A stretch of DNA of 64,000 nucleotides, taken from NCBI RefSeq assembly GCF_030285785.1, contig NZ_CP127247.1, positions 3,929,501 to 3,993,500 on the forward strand, written 5' to 3'. The DNA comes from Parasedimentitalea psychrophila (lineage in GTDB: Bacteria; Pseudomonadota; Alphaproteobacteria; Rhodobacterales; Rhodobacteraceae). Position 1 is the first letter of the stretch; every line of letters begins with the position of its first letter. This document shows positions 31,472 to 39,670 of this stretch, in pieces. Below the pieces are notes generated by a model. That model worked only from the letters and a program-made list of their open reading frames with translations. It did not search any database and was not told the DNA's origin. The translations under genes and the position numbers were made by a program.

Positions 31472-31594
31472 ATGATTGAACAAATCAAGAACACATTGCA
31501 ACATTCGCCATCGACCCTTTTACAGGACGCGGTGGGCGCGGCCTCTTTGATCGTCATATTACTTGTCGGCCTGCATATGCCTGGCCTGATTTAG
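31472..31594 (+). CDS. Forty-residue membrane protein
   Basis: A short gene with a strong ribosome binding site (GGAGG at 31459-31463, 8 bp from ATG 31472). The product is MIEQIKNTLQHSPSTLLQDA followed by one hydrophobic span (VGAASLIVILLVGLHMPGLI) that reaches the C-terminus. The amphipathic N-terminus plus terminal helix suggests a tail-anchored inner-membrane peptide. Function is unknown. It lies between recG and the structured RNA candidate, and its transcript may include that RNA. Confidence 0.7.
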   Translation: MIEQIKNTLQHSPSTLLQDAVGAASLIVILLVGLHMPGLI

Positions 31595-31600
31595 GATTTC

Positions 31601-31776
31601 TGATTGCGCTCTCGTGCCGGTTGCACCAACATCCTGTCCCAAATGATGCTGGGGTCTACTGTCTGCCCTGACCCCACAGCGGATCTGTCTCATGATCCGT
31701 CGGTGGCAATCCGGATCCCGCATGAGAGAGCGACCCTGCCGCCGCCATCTTCCCGGATGTGCGGCGGTCTTTTTTT
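31601..31776 (+). ncRNA. Candidate structured RNA with intrinsic terminator
   Basis: CGCTCTC (31607-31613) pairs with GAGAGCG (31726-31732), continued by GTGC (31614-31617) with GCAT (31720-31723) and TTGC (31621-31624) with GCAA (31706-31709), closing a rod about 125 nt long. Inside are GGGGTC/GACCCC (31651-31656, 31670-31675) and GGATC/GATCC (31681-31685, 31694-31698). A strong terminator follows at once: CCGCCGC (31739-31745), GCGGCGG (31761-31767), then TC and seven Ts. It matches no RNA family I can name; a 6S-like rod or a 3'-UTR-derived small RNA are possibilities. Confidence 0.5.
31739..31776 (+). terminator. Rho-independent terminator
   Basis: A 7-bp GC stem (31739-31745 with 31761-31767), 15-nt loop, and TCTTTTTTT. 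It ends transcription coming from the recG/small-gene side and defines the 3' end of the RNA candidate. Confidence 0.85.
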
Positions 31777-31868
31777 GCCCGAGCCCCGATGGCGGATCTG
31801 CCGCTGTGTTGACCTGAGGGCGCCATGACCCTGGGCGATACCCTCAAACCAAAATCTCTGAAAAGGTA

Positions 31869-32321
31869 TTAGGCGTAATTTTTCCGTGTGATCTGTTGCA
31901 TTGCTTCAAGAGTGGCTTCTAGCGCCAGCAAAATCGAAGCATGACGGTTTTTGAAGTCACGGGCAGGGATGAGAACTTCGAGCCCGTCAAAAGGTGACGA
32001 CGGTACCGGGCCTTTATCCATCAGCATCGATTTAAGCTGATCGCGGGCGGTTTCGACTTGATCATAGGTGCATCCCAAAATCGCAGACCCCACAATAGAC
32101 GCCGAGGCCTGCCCCAGCGCACAGGCCTTAACATCCTGACCAAAATCGGTGATTTTTCCATTAGACAGCCGCAGATCAACGGTGATCGCCGATCCACACA
32201 GCGGCGCGCGCTTTTTGACCGTTGCATCTGGTGCCTCAAGGCGGTCCAAATGCGGAATATCTGCGGCCAGCGCCAAAATACGCGAGGAGTAGAGTTTGAT
32301 CAGATCACTTTCGCTGGACAT
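31869..32321 (-). CDS. IscU/NifU-N-like iron-sulfur scaffold protein
   Basis: A 150-residue protein of the NifU N-terminal/IscU fold, which assembles iron-sulfur clusters on three cysteines. Cys42 (RAPLCGSAITVDL) and Cys67 (VKACALGQASASIVGSA) match the first two ligands. The third, normally in a His-Cys pair, is replaced: the aligned segment reads NRHASILLALEA, with His127-Ala128. It is divergent from hisI. The altered ligand set suggests a divergent scaffold or a non-cluster role. Confidence 0.8.
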   Translation of the reverse strand: MSSESDLIKLYSSRILALAADIPHLDRLEAPDATVKKRAPLCGSAITVDLRLSNGKITDFGQDVKACALGQASASIVGSAILGCTYDQVETARDQLKSMLMDKGPVPSSPFDGLEVLIPARDFKNRHASILLALEATLEAMQQITRKNYA

Positions 32322-32400
32322 ATGTCTTCCTTGGGCTTTCCCTGACTGGGCGTTCTCAATACATAGGGTGCTCTATCCAGATGCAAAAGGTTTTTTTTAT

Positions 32401-32760
32401 ATGTCCTTTGATACCAGCAGCCTGACCTACAACATGGCCGGCCTGATCCCTTGTATTGCCCAGGATGCCAGCAGTGGCGAGGTGCTGATGATGGCCTGGA
32501 TGAATGCGGAGGCCGTCGCTATGACTTTGAAAACCGGGAATGTCACCTATTGGTCACGCTCAAGGCAGGCATTTTGGGTCAAGGGCGAAAGCTCGGGCCA
32601 TAGTCAGCAACTGGTGGACCTGAGGGTGGATTGTGATCAGGATTGTTTGCTGGCAACGGTTCGCCAAACCGGACCGGCCTGCCACACCAATCGTCGCAGC
32701 TGTTTTTATACGTCAGTGCGGGACGGGGTTGAGGTCGAACTGATGCAGCCAATGACGTGA
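32401..32760 (+). CDS. hisI: Phosphoribosyl-AMP cyclohydrolase
   Basis: HisI opens the purine ring of phosphoribosyl-AMP in histidine synthesis. The 119-residue monofunctional protein has VLMMAWMNAEAVAMTL, VTYWSRSRQAFWVKGESSGH and the zinc-binding VDCDQDCLL and CHTNRRSCFY cysteines. It lacks a fused HisE domain, so PRA-PH is encoded elsewhere. ATG 32401 matches the usual N-terminus; upstream codons in frame are not family-like. Confidence 0.95.
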   Translation: MSFDTSSLTYNMAGLIPCIAQDASSGEVLMMAWMNAEAVAMTLKTGNVTYWSRSRQAFWVKGESSGHSQQLVDLRVDCDQDCLLATVRQTGPACHTNRRSCFYTSVRDGVEVELMQPMT

Positions 32761-32768
32761 TCGGTCTG

Positions 32769-32803
32769 GTCGGCCTTGTCGCTGGCTGGGTGTATTGGCC
32801 GAC
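32769..32803. terminator. Inverted repeat between convergent hisI and gluQ
   Basis: GTCGGCC (32769-32775) and GGCCGAC (32797-32803) flank a 21-nt spacer in the short gap between two convergent stop codons. There is no T-run; a bidirectional weak terminator is plausible. Confidence 0.35.
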
Positions 32804-32818
32804 TGAAAGAGACCCCGA

Positions 32819-33697
32819 TTAGTCAAGCCCAACCATTTTTCTGATGTCCTGCCGGCTGGCCCCCTCAGCGCGGTATTTGGCGATGGCGCGGGCGTCATCG
32901 CGTTTGGCCAGACGTTTACCGGCGCCGTCGCGCATTAGCTTGTGGTGGTGGTAGGTTGGAGTCGGCAGACCCAGCAGTCGTTGTAAAACAACATGGATCT
33001 TTGTGGCCTCAAATAGATCCTCTCCGCGCACCACATGGGTGACCCCCTGTGCCGCGTCGTCCAGCACCACCGAAAGATGGTAAGACGTTCCCATACCCCG
33101 GCGCGACAGGACAATGTCGCCAACCGAGTCAACGATCTGTTGGGCTGTGAATTCGATCCGACCGGTTTCACCATTGGGGCCATATCCTGTTTCGGTGAAA
33201 GCAGCACTGGAAAAGGCGCAAGCACGTTGCATGTCTAACCTGATGGCGGTCTCTTCGGGGATGGGGTTTTGCCCTGTGAGTGCTTGATCCTTAGTCATGT
33301 TTCTCTTGCATGTCTGGGGGTAGATAATGCCGTCGGGACCATATGTCTGGGCTCCTTCTTGTGGGGCCGAGGTAGCGGTTTCGATATCACGGCGGCTGCA
33401 GATGCAGGGATACAGAACTCCGGATGCCCAAAGGTGTTCCAGAGCGGTCCGGTATCTGTCTTTTTGATCGGATTGGCGCAGGACTGGGGTTGGCCAGCAA
33501 AGCCCCAGCCAAGATAGATCGTCGTATATCTGTGCTTCCCAGTGATCGCGGGCACGGGACTGGTCAATATCTTCGATCCGCAGCAGGAAATCACCGCCCT
33601 CGGCCCTGGCCATATCCTGTGCCAGCAATGCTGAATAGGCGTGGCCCAGATGCAGAGGGCCGGTTGGGGACGGGGCAAAACGGGTGATGAATGTCAC
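32819..33697 (-). CDS. gluQ: Glutamyl-Q tRNA(Asp) synthetase
   Basis: GluQRS attaches glutamate to queuosine in the anticodon of tRNA-Asp. It is a truncated class I synthetase: FAPSPTGPLHLGHAYSALL contains the HLGH signature, and the KMSKS-like loop reads GKRLAKRD. Cysteines of the zinc site are seen near YPCICSRRDIE. The 292-residue length lacks the anticodon-binding domain of GltX. The start is GTG 33697. It is convergent with hisI and follows trmFO. Confidence 0.93.
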   Translation of the reverse strand: MTFITRFAPSPTGPLHLGHAYSALLAQDMARAEGGDFLLRIEDIDQSRARDHWEAQIYDDLSWLGLCWPTPVLRQSDQKDRYRTALEHLWASGVLYPCICSRRDIETATSAPQEGAQTYGPDGIIYPQTCKRNMTKDQALTGQNPIPEETAIRLDMQRACAFSSAAFTETGYGPNGETGRIEFTAQQIVDSVGDIVLSRRGMGTSYHLSVVLDDAAQGVTHVVRGEDLFEATKIHVVLQRLLGLPTPTYHHHKLMRDGAGKRLAKRDDARAIAKYRAEGASRQDIRKMVGLD

Positions 33698-33721
33698 GGT
33701 CCTTCTGCCCCACTTTGTTGC

Positions 33722-35065
33722 TTAAGAGAAGTCTTCAACCCACTCAGACCAAACAATTTTCGCCCGATCTGTATAGGCTTTGTAGCGGTCTTTTCGGCCG
33801 CGGCGGCCACCCTTTAAGCCGTCAACGGGCCGAAATAGGCCAAAATTGACGTTCATCGGCTGAAATGTCTTGGCCTCGGCGCCACCGGTGATGTGGTGGA
33901 TCAAAGCACCCATGGCGCTGTCCTGCGGCACATCGGGCACCTCTTGCCCAAGGATTTCGGCCGCGGCCATGCGCCCGGCCAATAGTCCCATGGCGGCACT
34001 TTCCACATAGCCCTCGACGCCGGTGATTTGTCCGGCAAATCGGATGTTTGGCTTTGTTTTCAGCCGCATTTGGTCGTCAAGTAAAGTGGGAGAGTTGAGG
34101 AATGTATTGCGGTGGATGCCGCCAAGGCGGGCAAATTGAGCCTCCTGCAATCCCGGGATCATCCGCAAGACCTGGGTTTGAGCCCCGTATTTCATCTTGG
34201 TCTGAAATCCGACGATATTGAACAAGGTGGCGAGTTTGTTGTCGCGGCGCAGCTGCACCACGGCATAGGCTTTTTCTTCGGGTTTATGTGCATTGGTCAA
34301 CCCAACCGGTTTCATCGGACCAAACCGTAGTGTTTCGCGGCCGCGCTCGGCCATGATCTCAATCGGCAGGCAACCGTCGAAGTACCCGGCGGTTTCGCCC
34401 TCATGGAACTCGGTTTTTTCGGCGGCCAATAGCGCGTCGATAAAGGCCTCGTATTGGTCTTTTGTCATCGGGCAGTTGAGGTAGGCGGTTTGCTCTTCCT
34501 CGGTTTCACCTTTGTCGTAACGCGATTGCATCCAGGCCTGGGACATGTCGATGCTGTCAGCATAGATGATTGGCGCAATGGCGTCGAAAAAGGCCAGCGC
34601 TTCAGCGCCGGTCTCGGCCTGGATTGCCTGGCCCAATGCGGCAGAAGTCAGCGGGCCGGTGGCAAAAATCCAATGCCCATCGTCGGGCAGCCTTGTGATT
34701 TCGTCGTAGCATACTGTGATATTGGGGTGGCTTATCAGGCTGTCATTGACCGACTGAGCAAAAGGCTCGCGGTCCACCGCCAGGGCGCCGCCGGCGGGCA
34801 GCCGATGTTTGTCTGCGGTGGCCATGATCAGCCCATTGGCGGCGCGCATTTCCCAATGCAACAGACCAACGGCGTTTTGCTCGTCATCGTCCGATCGAAA
34901 GGAATTGGAGCAGACCATCTCGCCCATATTGCCAGTTTGATGGGCAAAGGTTTCCACTTTGGGGCGCATTTCGTGGATCACCACTTGAACGCCCATGTTT
35001 GCGGCCTGCCAGGCGGCCTCGGAACCGGCCATGCCGCCGCCGACGATATGCAATGTTTTTGTCAT
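33722..35065 (-). CDS. trmFO: Folate-dependent tRNA (uracil-54-C5)-methyltransferase
   Basis: TrmFO methylates U54 in the T-loop using methylenetetrahydrofolate and FADH2. The FAD-binding N-terminus [20 protein letters not shown] is followed by [20 protein letters not shown] and CSNSFRSDD with a conserved cysteine, and later by [19 protein letters not shown] 35065 gives a 447-residue protein of normal size; the frame is open to 35275, but that part runs into the palindromic element. RecG and MnmA neighbours are unrelated in pathway. Confidence 0.95.
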   Translation of the reverse strand: MTKTLHIVGGGMAGSEAAWQAANMGVQVVIHEMRPKVETFAHQTGNMGEMVCSNSFRSDDDEQNAVGLLHWEMRAANGLIMATADKHRLPAGGALAVDREPFAQSVNDSLISHPNITVCYDEITRLPDDGHWIFATGPLTSAALGQAIQAETGAEALAFFDAIAPIIYADSIDMSQAWMQSRYDKGETEEEQTAYLNCPMTKDQYEAFIDALLAAEKTEFHEGETAGYFDGCLPIEIMAERGRETLRFGPMKPVGLTNAHKPEEKAYAVVQLRRDNKLATLFNIVGFQTKMKYGAQTQVLRMIPGLQEAQFARLGGIHRNTFLNSPTLLDDQMRLKTKPNIRFAGQITGVEGYVESAAMGLLAGRMAAAEILGQEVPDVPQDSAMGALIHHITGGAEAKTFQPMNVNFGLFRPVDGLKGGRRGRKDRYKAYTDRAKIVWSEWVEDFS

Positions 35066-35385
35066 GGATGCGACATAGGCCAGGGCGCCGGTTGGTGCAA
35101 TATGGCGGCTGAAAAATAACACCGCAGAGGGTGTCTTGGTGGTGCCAAAATGCGCTAATGCACACTTAGTATCCCCATAATGTCTGGTAAGGCAGTGAAT
35201 TGGGGTCGCCGCTGCAGGAATGTCGAACCGGGGAGAGAACCGGTTTGGAGGGACCTTCCACAGGCGGCGACCCAAATTGTGACCGGGCTATAAGCCCTGC
35301 CCAATCATTGCCATATTCTTGCCTTCTTTGGAAGGCTCGATATGGAAACAATGCGCAGCAAATCGTAAACAAAGACTAAAATTTT
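35066..35385. other. Highly palindromic intergenic element upstream of trmFO
   Basis: This 320-bp gap separates the enoyl-CoA hydratase stop from the trmFO start. TTGGGGTCGCCGCTG (35200-35214) pairs almost perfectly with CAGGCGGCGACCCAA (35261-35275). Inside lies AACCGG/CCGGTT (35226-35231, 35240-35245). Downstream are GGGCT/AGCCC (35285-35289, 35293-35297) and a two-part stem, CCATAT/ATATGG (35311-35316, 35340-35345) around GCCTTC/GAAGGC (35321-35326, 35331-35336). It could be a trmFO leader RNA, a terminator complex for the hydratase or a small mobile palindrome. No gene is evident. Confidence 0.55.
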
Positions 35386-36183
35386 CTAGAAATTATAGTC
35401 ATTTTTCCAGTTTGGTTGTCTTTTTTCGGCAAATGCCATCATGCCCTCGATGGTGTCTTGCTGCAGCAGGTTCTCGACGATCACCTCGCTGGTGAAGGCA
35501 TAGGCCTGATCCAGCGGCATTTGCAGCTGCTGGTAAAAGGCTGGTTTGCCAATCCTGACCGCCGCGCCCAGTTTGTTGGCAATGGTAGTGGCCAACTGCA
35601 ATGTTTCGGCCTCAAGCTGTGGACTTGGGACTGCGTGGTTGATCAATCCCAGTTCGGCGGCGCGGGGGGCCGTCATGAAATCTCCGGTCGTTAGCATTTC
35701 CAGCGCATGTTTGCGGGGGATGTTGCGCGACAGCGCCACCATCGGGGTCGAGCAGAACAGCCCTATATTGACGCCGTTGACGCCGAATTTGGTGTCGTCT
35801 GCGGCCACGGCCAGATCGCAAGAGGCAACCAGCTGGCAGCCCGCGGCGGTGGCAATTCCATGCACCTGTGCGATCACCACCTGTGGCAGGTTCTGCAATC
35901 CTGTCATCACCGCAGTGCAACGGGCAAACAGATCCTGGAACGCGCTCTTGCCACCATCCGCAGAGGCGCGGGCGGCGTTCATCTGTTTGATATCATGGCC
36001 GGCACAGAATGCCTTGCCTGCGCCCGAGAGGATGACGACCCGGACCGTGGTGTCCGTCATCAACGATTCGATCTGCGCCTGCAGCGCCGCCAGCATTTCG
36101 TCCGACAGCGCGTTTAGCGTCGTAGGCATGTCCATTGTCAGATGGGCGATGGCGCCAGTGTCGTGGCGTTTTAAAATTGTCAT
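35386..36183 (-). CDS. Enoyl-CoA hydratase/isomerase family protein
   Basis: A 265-residue crotonase-fold enzyme. Oxyanion-hole segments are visible as AGKAFCAGHDIKQMNA and VHGIATAAGCQLVASCDLAVAA, followed by GVNIGLFCSTPMVAL. The TAAGCQLV region differs from the usual catalytic GGG-x-E loop, so the exact chemistry (hydration, isomerisation or other) is unclear. ATG 36183 has AGGAG about 7 bp upstream. It is divergent from a thioesterase gene, which suggests a shared acyl-CoA context. Confidence 0.9.
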   Translation of the reverse strand: MTILKRHDTGAIAHLTMDMPTTLNALSDEMLAALQAQIESLMTDTTVRVVILSGAGKAFCAGHDIKQMNAARASADGGKSAFQDLFARCTAVMTGLQNLPQVVIAQVHGIATAAGCQLVASCDLAVAADDTKFGVNGVNIGLFCSTPMVALSRNIPRKHALEMLTTGDFMTAPRAAELGLINHAVPSPQLEAETLQLATTIANKLGAAVRIGKPAFYQQLQMPLDQAYAFTSEVIVENLLQQDTIEGMMAFAEKRQPNWKNDYNF

Positions 36184-36240
36184 CTTGCTCTCCTTGGCGT
36201 GCGTGCCCAATCTTAGGCCGCACCGAGATAGGAGAAAAGT

Positions 36241-36663
36241 ATGTCATTGCAGATGGACGCGGCGGAATTGATGGAGTTCTTGAATGAAGTGTTTCCACAG
36301 GTTCAGGAGGACTTTGCCGTGGAGGGCCTGTCTGAGACTGAAATCTCGATGAGGTTATGTGTTCAGGAAAAGCACCTGCGTCCAGGGGGGACAGTTTCAG
36401 GGCCGTCGATGTTTGCACTGGCTGATTGTGCGGCCTATGCGATGGTTCTGGCCCGCATCGGGCGCAAGGCCCTGGCGGTGACGACCAGCTGTTCGATGGA
36501 TTTCATGCGCAAGCCGGTTGCGGGGGGGGATCTGATTGCCACCTGCAAACTTCTGAAACTGGGACGGTCGCTGGCGGTTTGTGATATTTTAATTCATTCC
36601 GTTGGCCAGGAGGCAGCTGTGGCCCGCGCCAGCATGACATATTCAATCCCCCCGACGCGTTGA
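36241..36663 (+). CDS. PaaI-type hotdog thioesterase
   Basis: A 140-residue hotdog-fold protein. The core helix and strand region, RPGGTVSGPSMFALADCAAY, carries the usual Gly-Gly and acidic catalytic positions of PaaI/YbgC relatives, and VTTSCSMDFMRKPVAGGDL follows as the substrate-binding strand. It likely hydrolyses an acyl-CoA. AGGAGAAAAGT precedes ATG 36241. It is divergent from the enoyl-CoA hydratase. Confidence 0.88.
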   Translation: MSLQMDAAELMEFLNEVFPQVQEDFAVEGLSETEISMRLCVQEKHLRPGGTVSGPSMFALADCAAYAMVLARIGRKALAVTTSCSMDFMRKPVAGGDLIATCKLLKLGRSLAVCDILIHSVGQEAAVARASMTYSIPPTR

Positions 36664-36751
36664 TTTAAGGGTTCCCATAGCAACATTTATGGCTACCGGG
36701 GAATTTGCAATCTGATGAAAGATCGACCTTTTGGGTGTGATACCCGTCACA

Positions 36752-36781
36752 AAAAAAAGGGCCGGGGTTTCCCCCGGCCTT
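36752..36781 (-). terminator. Rho-independent terminator for the DUF1127 gene
   Basis: GGCCGGGG (36760-36767) pairs with CCCCGGCC (36772-36779) with a TTTC loop. On the minus strand the stem is followed by at least eight Ts, so it ends the DUF1127 transcript; on the plus strand it may also stop the thioesterase transcript weakly. Confidence 0.85.
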
Positions 36782-36806
36782 AAAGTGGTTCCAGCGTCCC
36801 TGGGGA

Positions 36807-37040
36807 TCAAGGGCGCCAGAACGGAAGGGTGGCTTGGTGATGGGCCTCGGCACGGTTGCGGCCGATGTCGTCCAACTGTTGTTGGGACATATGGCGCAGG
36901 TGCTTGCGGGTTCGGCGGCGCAGGGTCCATTTGGTGATAAGTACAGCAAACGCGACGGCCCATTGTGCCACGACCGGCAGCGCCGGGCGGCTGACCAAAA
37001 AGGACATGTTAGATTGAGGCATGTGAGCGTTGTGTATCAT
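36807..37040 (-). CDS. DUF1127 small basic protein
   Basis: A 77-residue protein with a short hydrophobic N-terminal helix (LPVVAQWAVAFAVLITKW) and a basic DUF1127 tail, RRRTRKHLRHMSQQQLDDIG followed by RNRAEAHHQ. Small DUF1127 proteins in alphaproteobacteria have been linked to RNA turnover and phosphate or stress adaptation. ATG 37040 has GGAG 6 bp upstream. It is divergent from a MocR regulator and shares its promoter region with that gene. Confidence 0.85.
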   Translation of the reverse strand: MIHNAHMPQSNMSFLVSRPALPVVAQWAVAFAVLITKWTLRRRTRKHLRHMSQQQLDDIGRNRAEAHHQATLPFWRP

Positions 37041-37059
37041 CGGGTGCTCCAATATTGTG

Positions 37060-37100
37060 TTGATACAATCCTGCGTTTATGTTACTCTCGATTGATACAA
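37060..37100. promoter_or_regulatory. Direct repeats in the MocR/DUF1127 divergent promoter
   Basis: TTGATACAA occurs at 37060-37068 and 37092-37100, 32 bp apart, about three helical turns. ATTGT/ACAAT inverted elements surround the first copy and recur at the MocR start codon (about 37129-37145). Direct repeats with this kind of spacing are known operators of MocR-type regulators such as GabR, TauR and PdxR. Confidence 0.6.
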
Positions 37101-37133
37101 AGCAAAATGATTGCTGTCCACGGAAGGATTGTA

Positions 37134-38537
37134 ATGAGTACAATTTGGCCTCAGGATCTTGCTGGCACCAAGGGTCCGAAGTATAAAAAGCTAGCCGATA
37201 CAATTCGTTCGGCGGTTGATGATGGCAACCTATTGGTCGGCGACAAGCTACCACCCGTTCGCGAATTGTCCTTTCAGCTGGGGATTACGCCTGGAACAGT
37301 GGCGCGTGCCTATTCGATTCTAACGGACGAGGGCTTGCTTAAGGCCGAGGTTGGTCGCGGCACCTTTGTTGCGACCAAGCAAAAACCGGTGCTGGATGAT
37401 GTTTGGGCCAGGCAATTGCACGTTCATGAACTGAATAACCCTGATCACATCAGCCTGTTTAGCCCCAGAATCCCCGATGTCGGGCAGGTGGCGGCAATCC
37501 GCAAAGCGCTGGTGCAGGTTGCGAGCGGCCCAGAGCTTTCCTTTCTCAGTTACCCGACTAGAAGTGCCTATCAACCGGTGCGCGAAGCCGTGGTCAAATG
37601 GTTGTCGGAATTGCCGGTTGGAAGTCTGGATGAGAAAGATGTGGTTCTGACACATGGCGGTCAAAGTGGCTTGATGGTGGTGATGCAGGCCATATTGAAA
37701 GGGCCGCAACCCACCGTTTTGATCGAAGATCTGTCTTATGCCGGATTTCGCCGCGCCGCTGAATTGTTGCGCGCCCGGGTGGTCGGGATCGAGATGGACG
37801 AACATGGGGTTGTGCCGGAAGCGCTGGAGAAAGCCGCGCGCCAGTCCGGGGCCTCGATTTTTTGCACAAGTCCCGAAGTTCACAACCCGACTGGCCTGTA
37901 TACGCCACTGGAGCGACGTCAGCAGATTGTTCAGGTGGCCAGGCGCCAGGGTCTTCAGATCGTTGAGGATGATTGCTATCGGATGGGGGACCCCCGGGCG
38001 CCAAGCTATCGTTCGTTGGCTCCGGAATTGGGCTGGCATGTAAGTTCTATATCAAAGACGTTGACGCCCGCGCTGCGGGTTGGATTTGCCCTGTCGGCAC
38101 AGGGTCGCGGCGCCGATTTGCGACGTGCCGCCGAACACGGATATTTTGGGCTGGCGCAGCCATTGGCCGCGTTAACCTGCATCTTGCTGGGCGATCCAAA
38201 GACAAAACTTCTGGCACGCGCCGTCCAGGCCGAAATGGGCCGCTATGTGCGCGTTGCGGTAAATACCCTCGGCGGGTTTGATCTGACCTGGGATGATCAG
38301 GTGCCATTCTTATGGCTGCGGTTGCCAGCTGGCTGGCGGTCCGCTGCCTTTACGCGCGCGGCCGAGGCACAGGGCATCCAGATAAGATCCGCGGATGAAT
38401 TTGCCCTGCGGGACGGGCGGGCCCCCAATGCGGTGCGTATTGCGATAAACTGCCATGTCTCGCTGGAGGTGTTTGAGGCGGCAATGCAGCAGTTAAGGGC
38501 CTTACTGGACAATCCACCTGAACAGATCAGTGTTTAA
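37134..38537 (+). CDS. MocR-type GntR/aminotransferase regulator
   Basis: A 467-residue fusion regulator. Residues about 10-80 are a GntR winged helix (YKKLADTIRSAVDDGNLLVG, then GITPGTVARAYSILTDEGLL). The rest is a fold-type I aminotransferase domain with the PLP lysine at about Lys308 in SSISKTLTPALRVGF and IVEDDCYRMGD as the cofactor-contacting Asp segment. Such proteins sense an amine or amino acid, or PLP itself. GGAAGGA at 37122-37128 fixes ATG 37134. Likely targets are itself and the divergent DUF1127 gene; no metabolic target gene is adjacent. Confidence 0.92.
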   Translation: MSTIWPQDLAGTKGPKYKKLADTIRSAVDDGNLLVGDKLPPVRELSFQLGITPGTVARAYSILTDEGLLKAEVGRGTFVATKQKPVLDDVWARQLHVHELNNPDHISLFSPRIPDVGQVAAIRKALVQVASGPELSFLSYPTRSAYQPVREAVVKWLSELPVGSLDEKDVVLTHGGQSGLMVVMQAILKGPQPTVLIEDLSYAGFRRAAELLRARVVGIEMDEHGVVPEALEKAARQSGASIFCTSPEVHNPTGLYTPLERRQQIVQVARRQGLQIVEDDCYRMGDPRAPSYRSLAPELGWHVSSISKTLTPALRVGFALSAQGRGADLRRAAEHGYFGLAQPLAALTCILLGDPKTKLLARAVQAEMGRYVRVAVNTLGGFDLTWDDQVPFLWLRLPAGWRSAAFTRAAEAQGIQIRSADEFALRDGRAPNAVRIAINCHVSLEVFEAAMQQLRALLDNPPEQISV

Positions 38538-38699
38538 AGTGGGGTATTATAGTACCTAATTTGCAACCTGCTGAAATCACTTAATTAATTCTCGGTAGTT
38601 GCGGTTGACTGGTGCTGAGGATCACCGTAAACCCCGTCCATAGAATTCGAACATCGGACCTGTGCCGGTGTTCTTCACGTTAAACAGGATTTACCTGCC

Positions 38700-39158
38700 A
38701 TGAAAACCTTCTCTGCTACCCCAGCAGATATCGAGAAGAAATGGATCATCATCGACGCCGAAGGCGTGGTGTTGGGCCGTCTTGCCTCGATTGTAGCCAT
38801 GCGTCTGCGTGGCAAACATAAGCCAATGTTCACTCCTCACATGGATTGTGGTGACAACGTCATCATCATCAATGCTGAAAAAGTGCAGATGACTGGCAAA
38901 AAGCGCGAAGAAAACTTCTACTGGCACACCGGTCACCCGGGTGGCATCAAGTCGCGCACCAAGCAGCAGATCCTCGAGGGCAAGTTCCCCGAGCGCGTTA
39001 TGATCCAGGCGGTCAAGCGCATGTTGCCGGGCAACAAACTCAGCCGTCAGATTATGACAAACCTGCGTGTCTACGCGGGTGCCGAGCATCCCCATGAGGC
39101 GCAAAGCCCCGAAGTTCTGGACGTTAAGTCCATGAACAAGAAAAACACGCGGAGCTAA
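38700..39158 (+). CDS. rplM: 50S ribosomal protein L13
   Basis: The 152-residue product starts [20 protein letters not shown] and contains [20 protein letters not shown] and KMTGKK-like and [20 protein letters not shown] segments typical of L13. It is followed after 5 bp by rpsI, the universal pairing. The 162-bp upstream region is a likely promoter and leader but holds no motif I can assign. Confidence 0.98.
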   Translation: MKTFSATPADIEKKWIIIDAEGVVLGRLASIVAMRLRGKHKPMFTPHMDCGDNVIIINAEKVQMTGKKREENFYWHTGHPGGIKSRTKQQILEGKFPERVMIQAVKRMLPGNKLSRQIMTNLRVYAGAEHPHEAQSPEVLDVKSMNKKNTRS

Positions 39159-39163
39159 TGTAG

Positions 39164-39649
39164 ATGTCTGATCAGATCAACACTCTCGAAGAGCTGAGCG
39201 CCGTTGCAGGCGTTGAAGCTGTCGCCGAAGACATCATTGTACTCGATCCTGTGCGTGATGAACTTGGCCGGTCTTATGCAACTGGCAAGCGTAAAGACGC
39301 TGTTGCCCGCGTTTGGATCAAGCCGGGTTCCGGCAAGGTCACCGTCAACGGTCGCGAAATCAAAGTGTATTTCGCCCGCCCGGTCCTGCAGATGATCCTG
39401 CGCCAGCCGTTCCAGATTACTGGTACAGAAGACCAGTTTGACGTGTGGGCCACTGTCAAAGGTGGTGGCCTGTCGGGTCAGGCCGGCGCGGTCAAGCATG
39501 GTATTTCCAAAGCCCTGCAGCTGTATTACCCCAACCTGCGCGGCGCTCTGAAAGCTGCTGGATTCCTGACACGCGACAGCCGTGTTGTGGAACGTAAGAA
39601 ATACGGTAAGGCCAAGGCCCGGAAGAGCTTCCAGTTCTCCAAGCGTTAA
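39164..39649 (+). CDS. rpsI: 30S ribosomal protein S9
   Basis: The 161-residue protein has an acidic N-terminal extension of about 35 residues common in alphaproteobacteria ([17 protein letters not shown]), then [40 protein letters not shown] and the basic C-terminus [15 protein letters not shown] whose last Lys-Arg reaches the ribosomal P site. Confidence 0.98.
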   Translation: MSDQINTLEELSAVAGVEAVAEDIIVLDPVRDELGRSYATGKRKDAVARVWIKPGSGKVTVNGREIKVYFARPVLQMILRQPFQITGTEDQFDVWATVKGGGLSGQAGAVKHGISKALQLYYPNLRGALKAAGFLTRDSRVVERKKYGKAKARKSFQFSKR

Positions 39650-39670
39650 GTTTGGACCGTATCCCATTGA

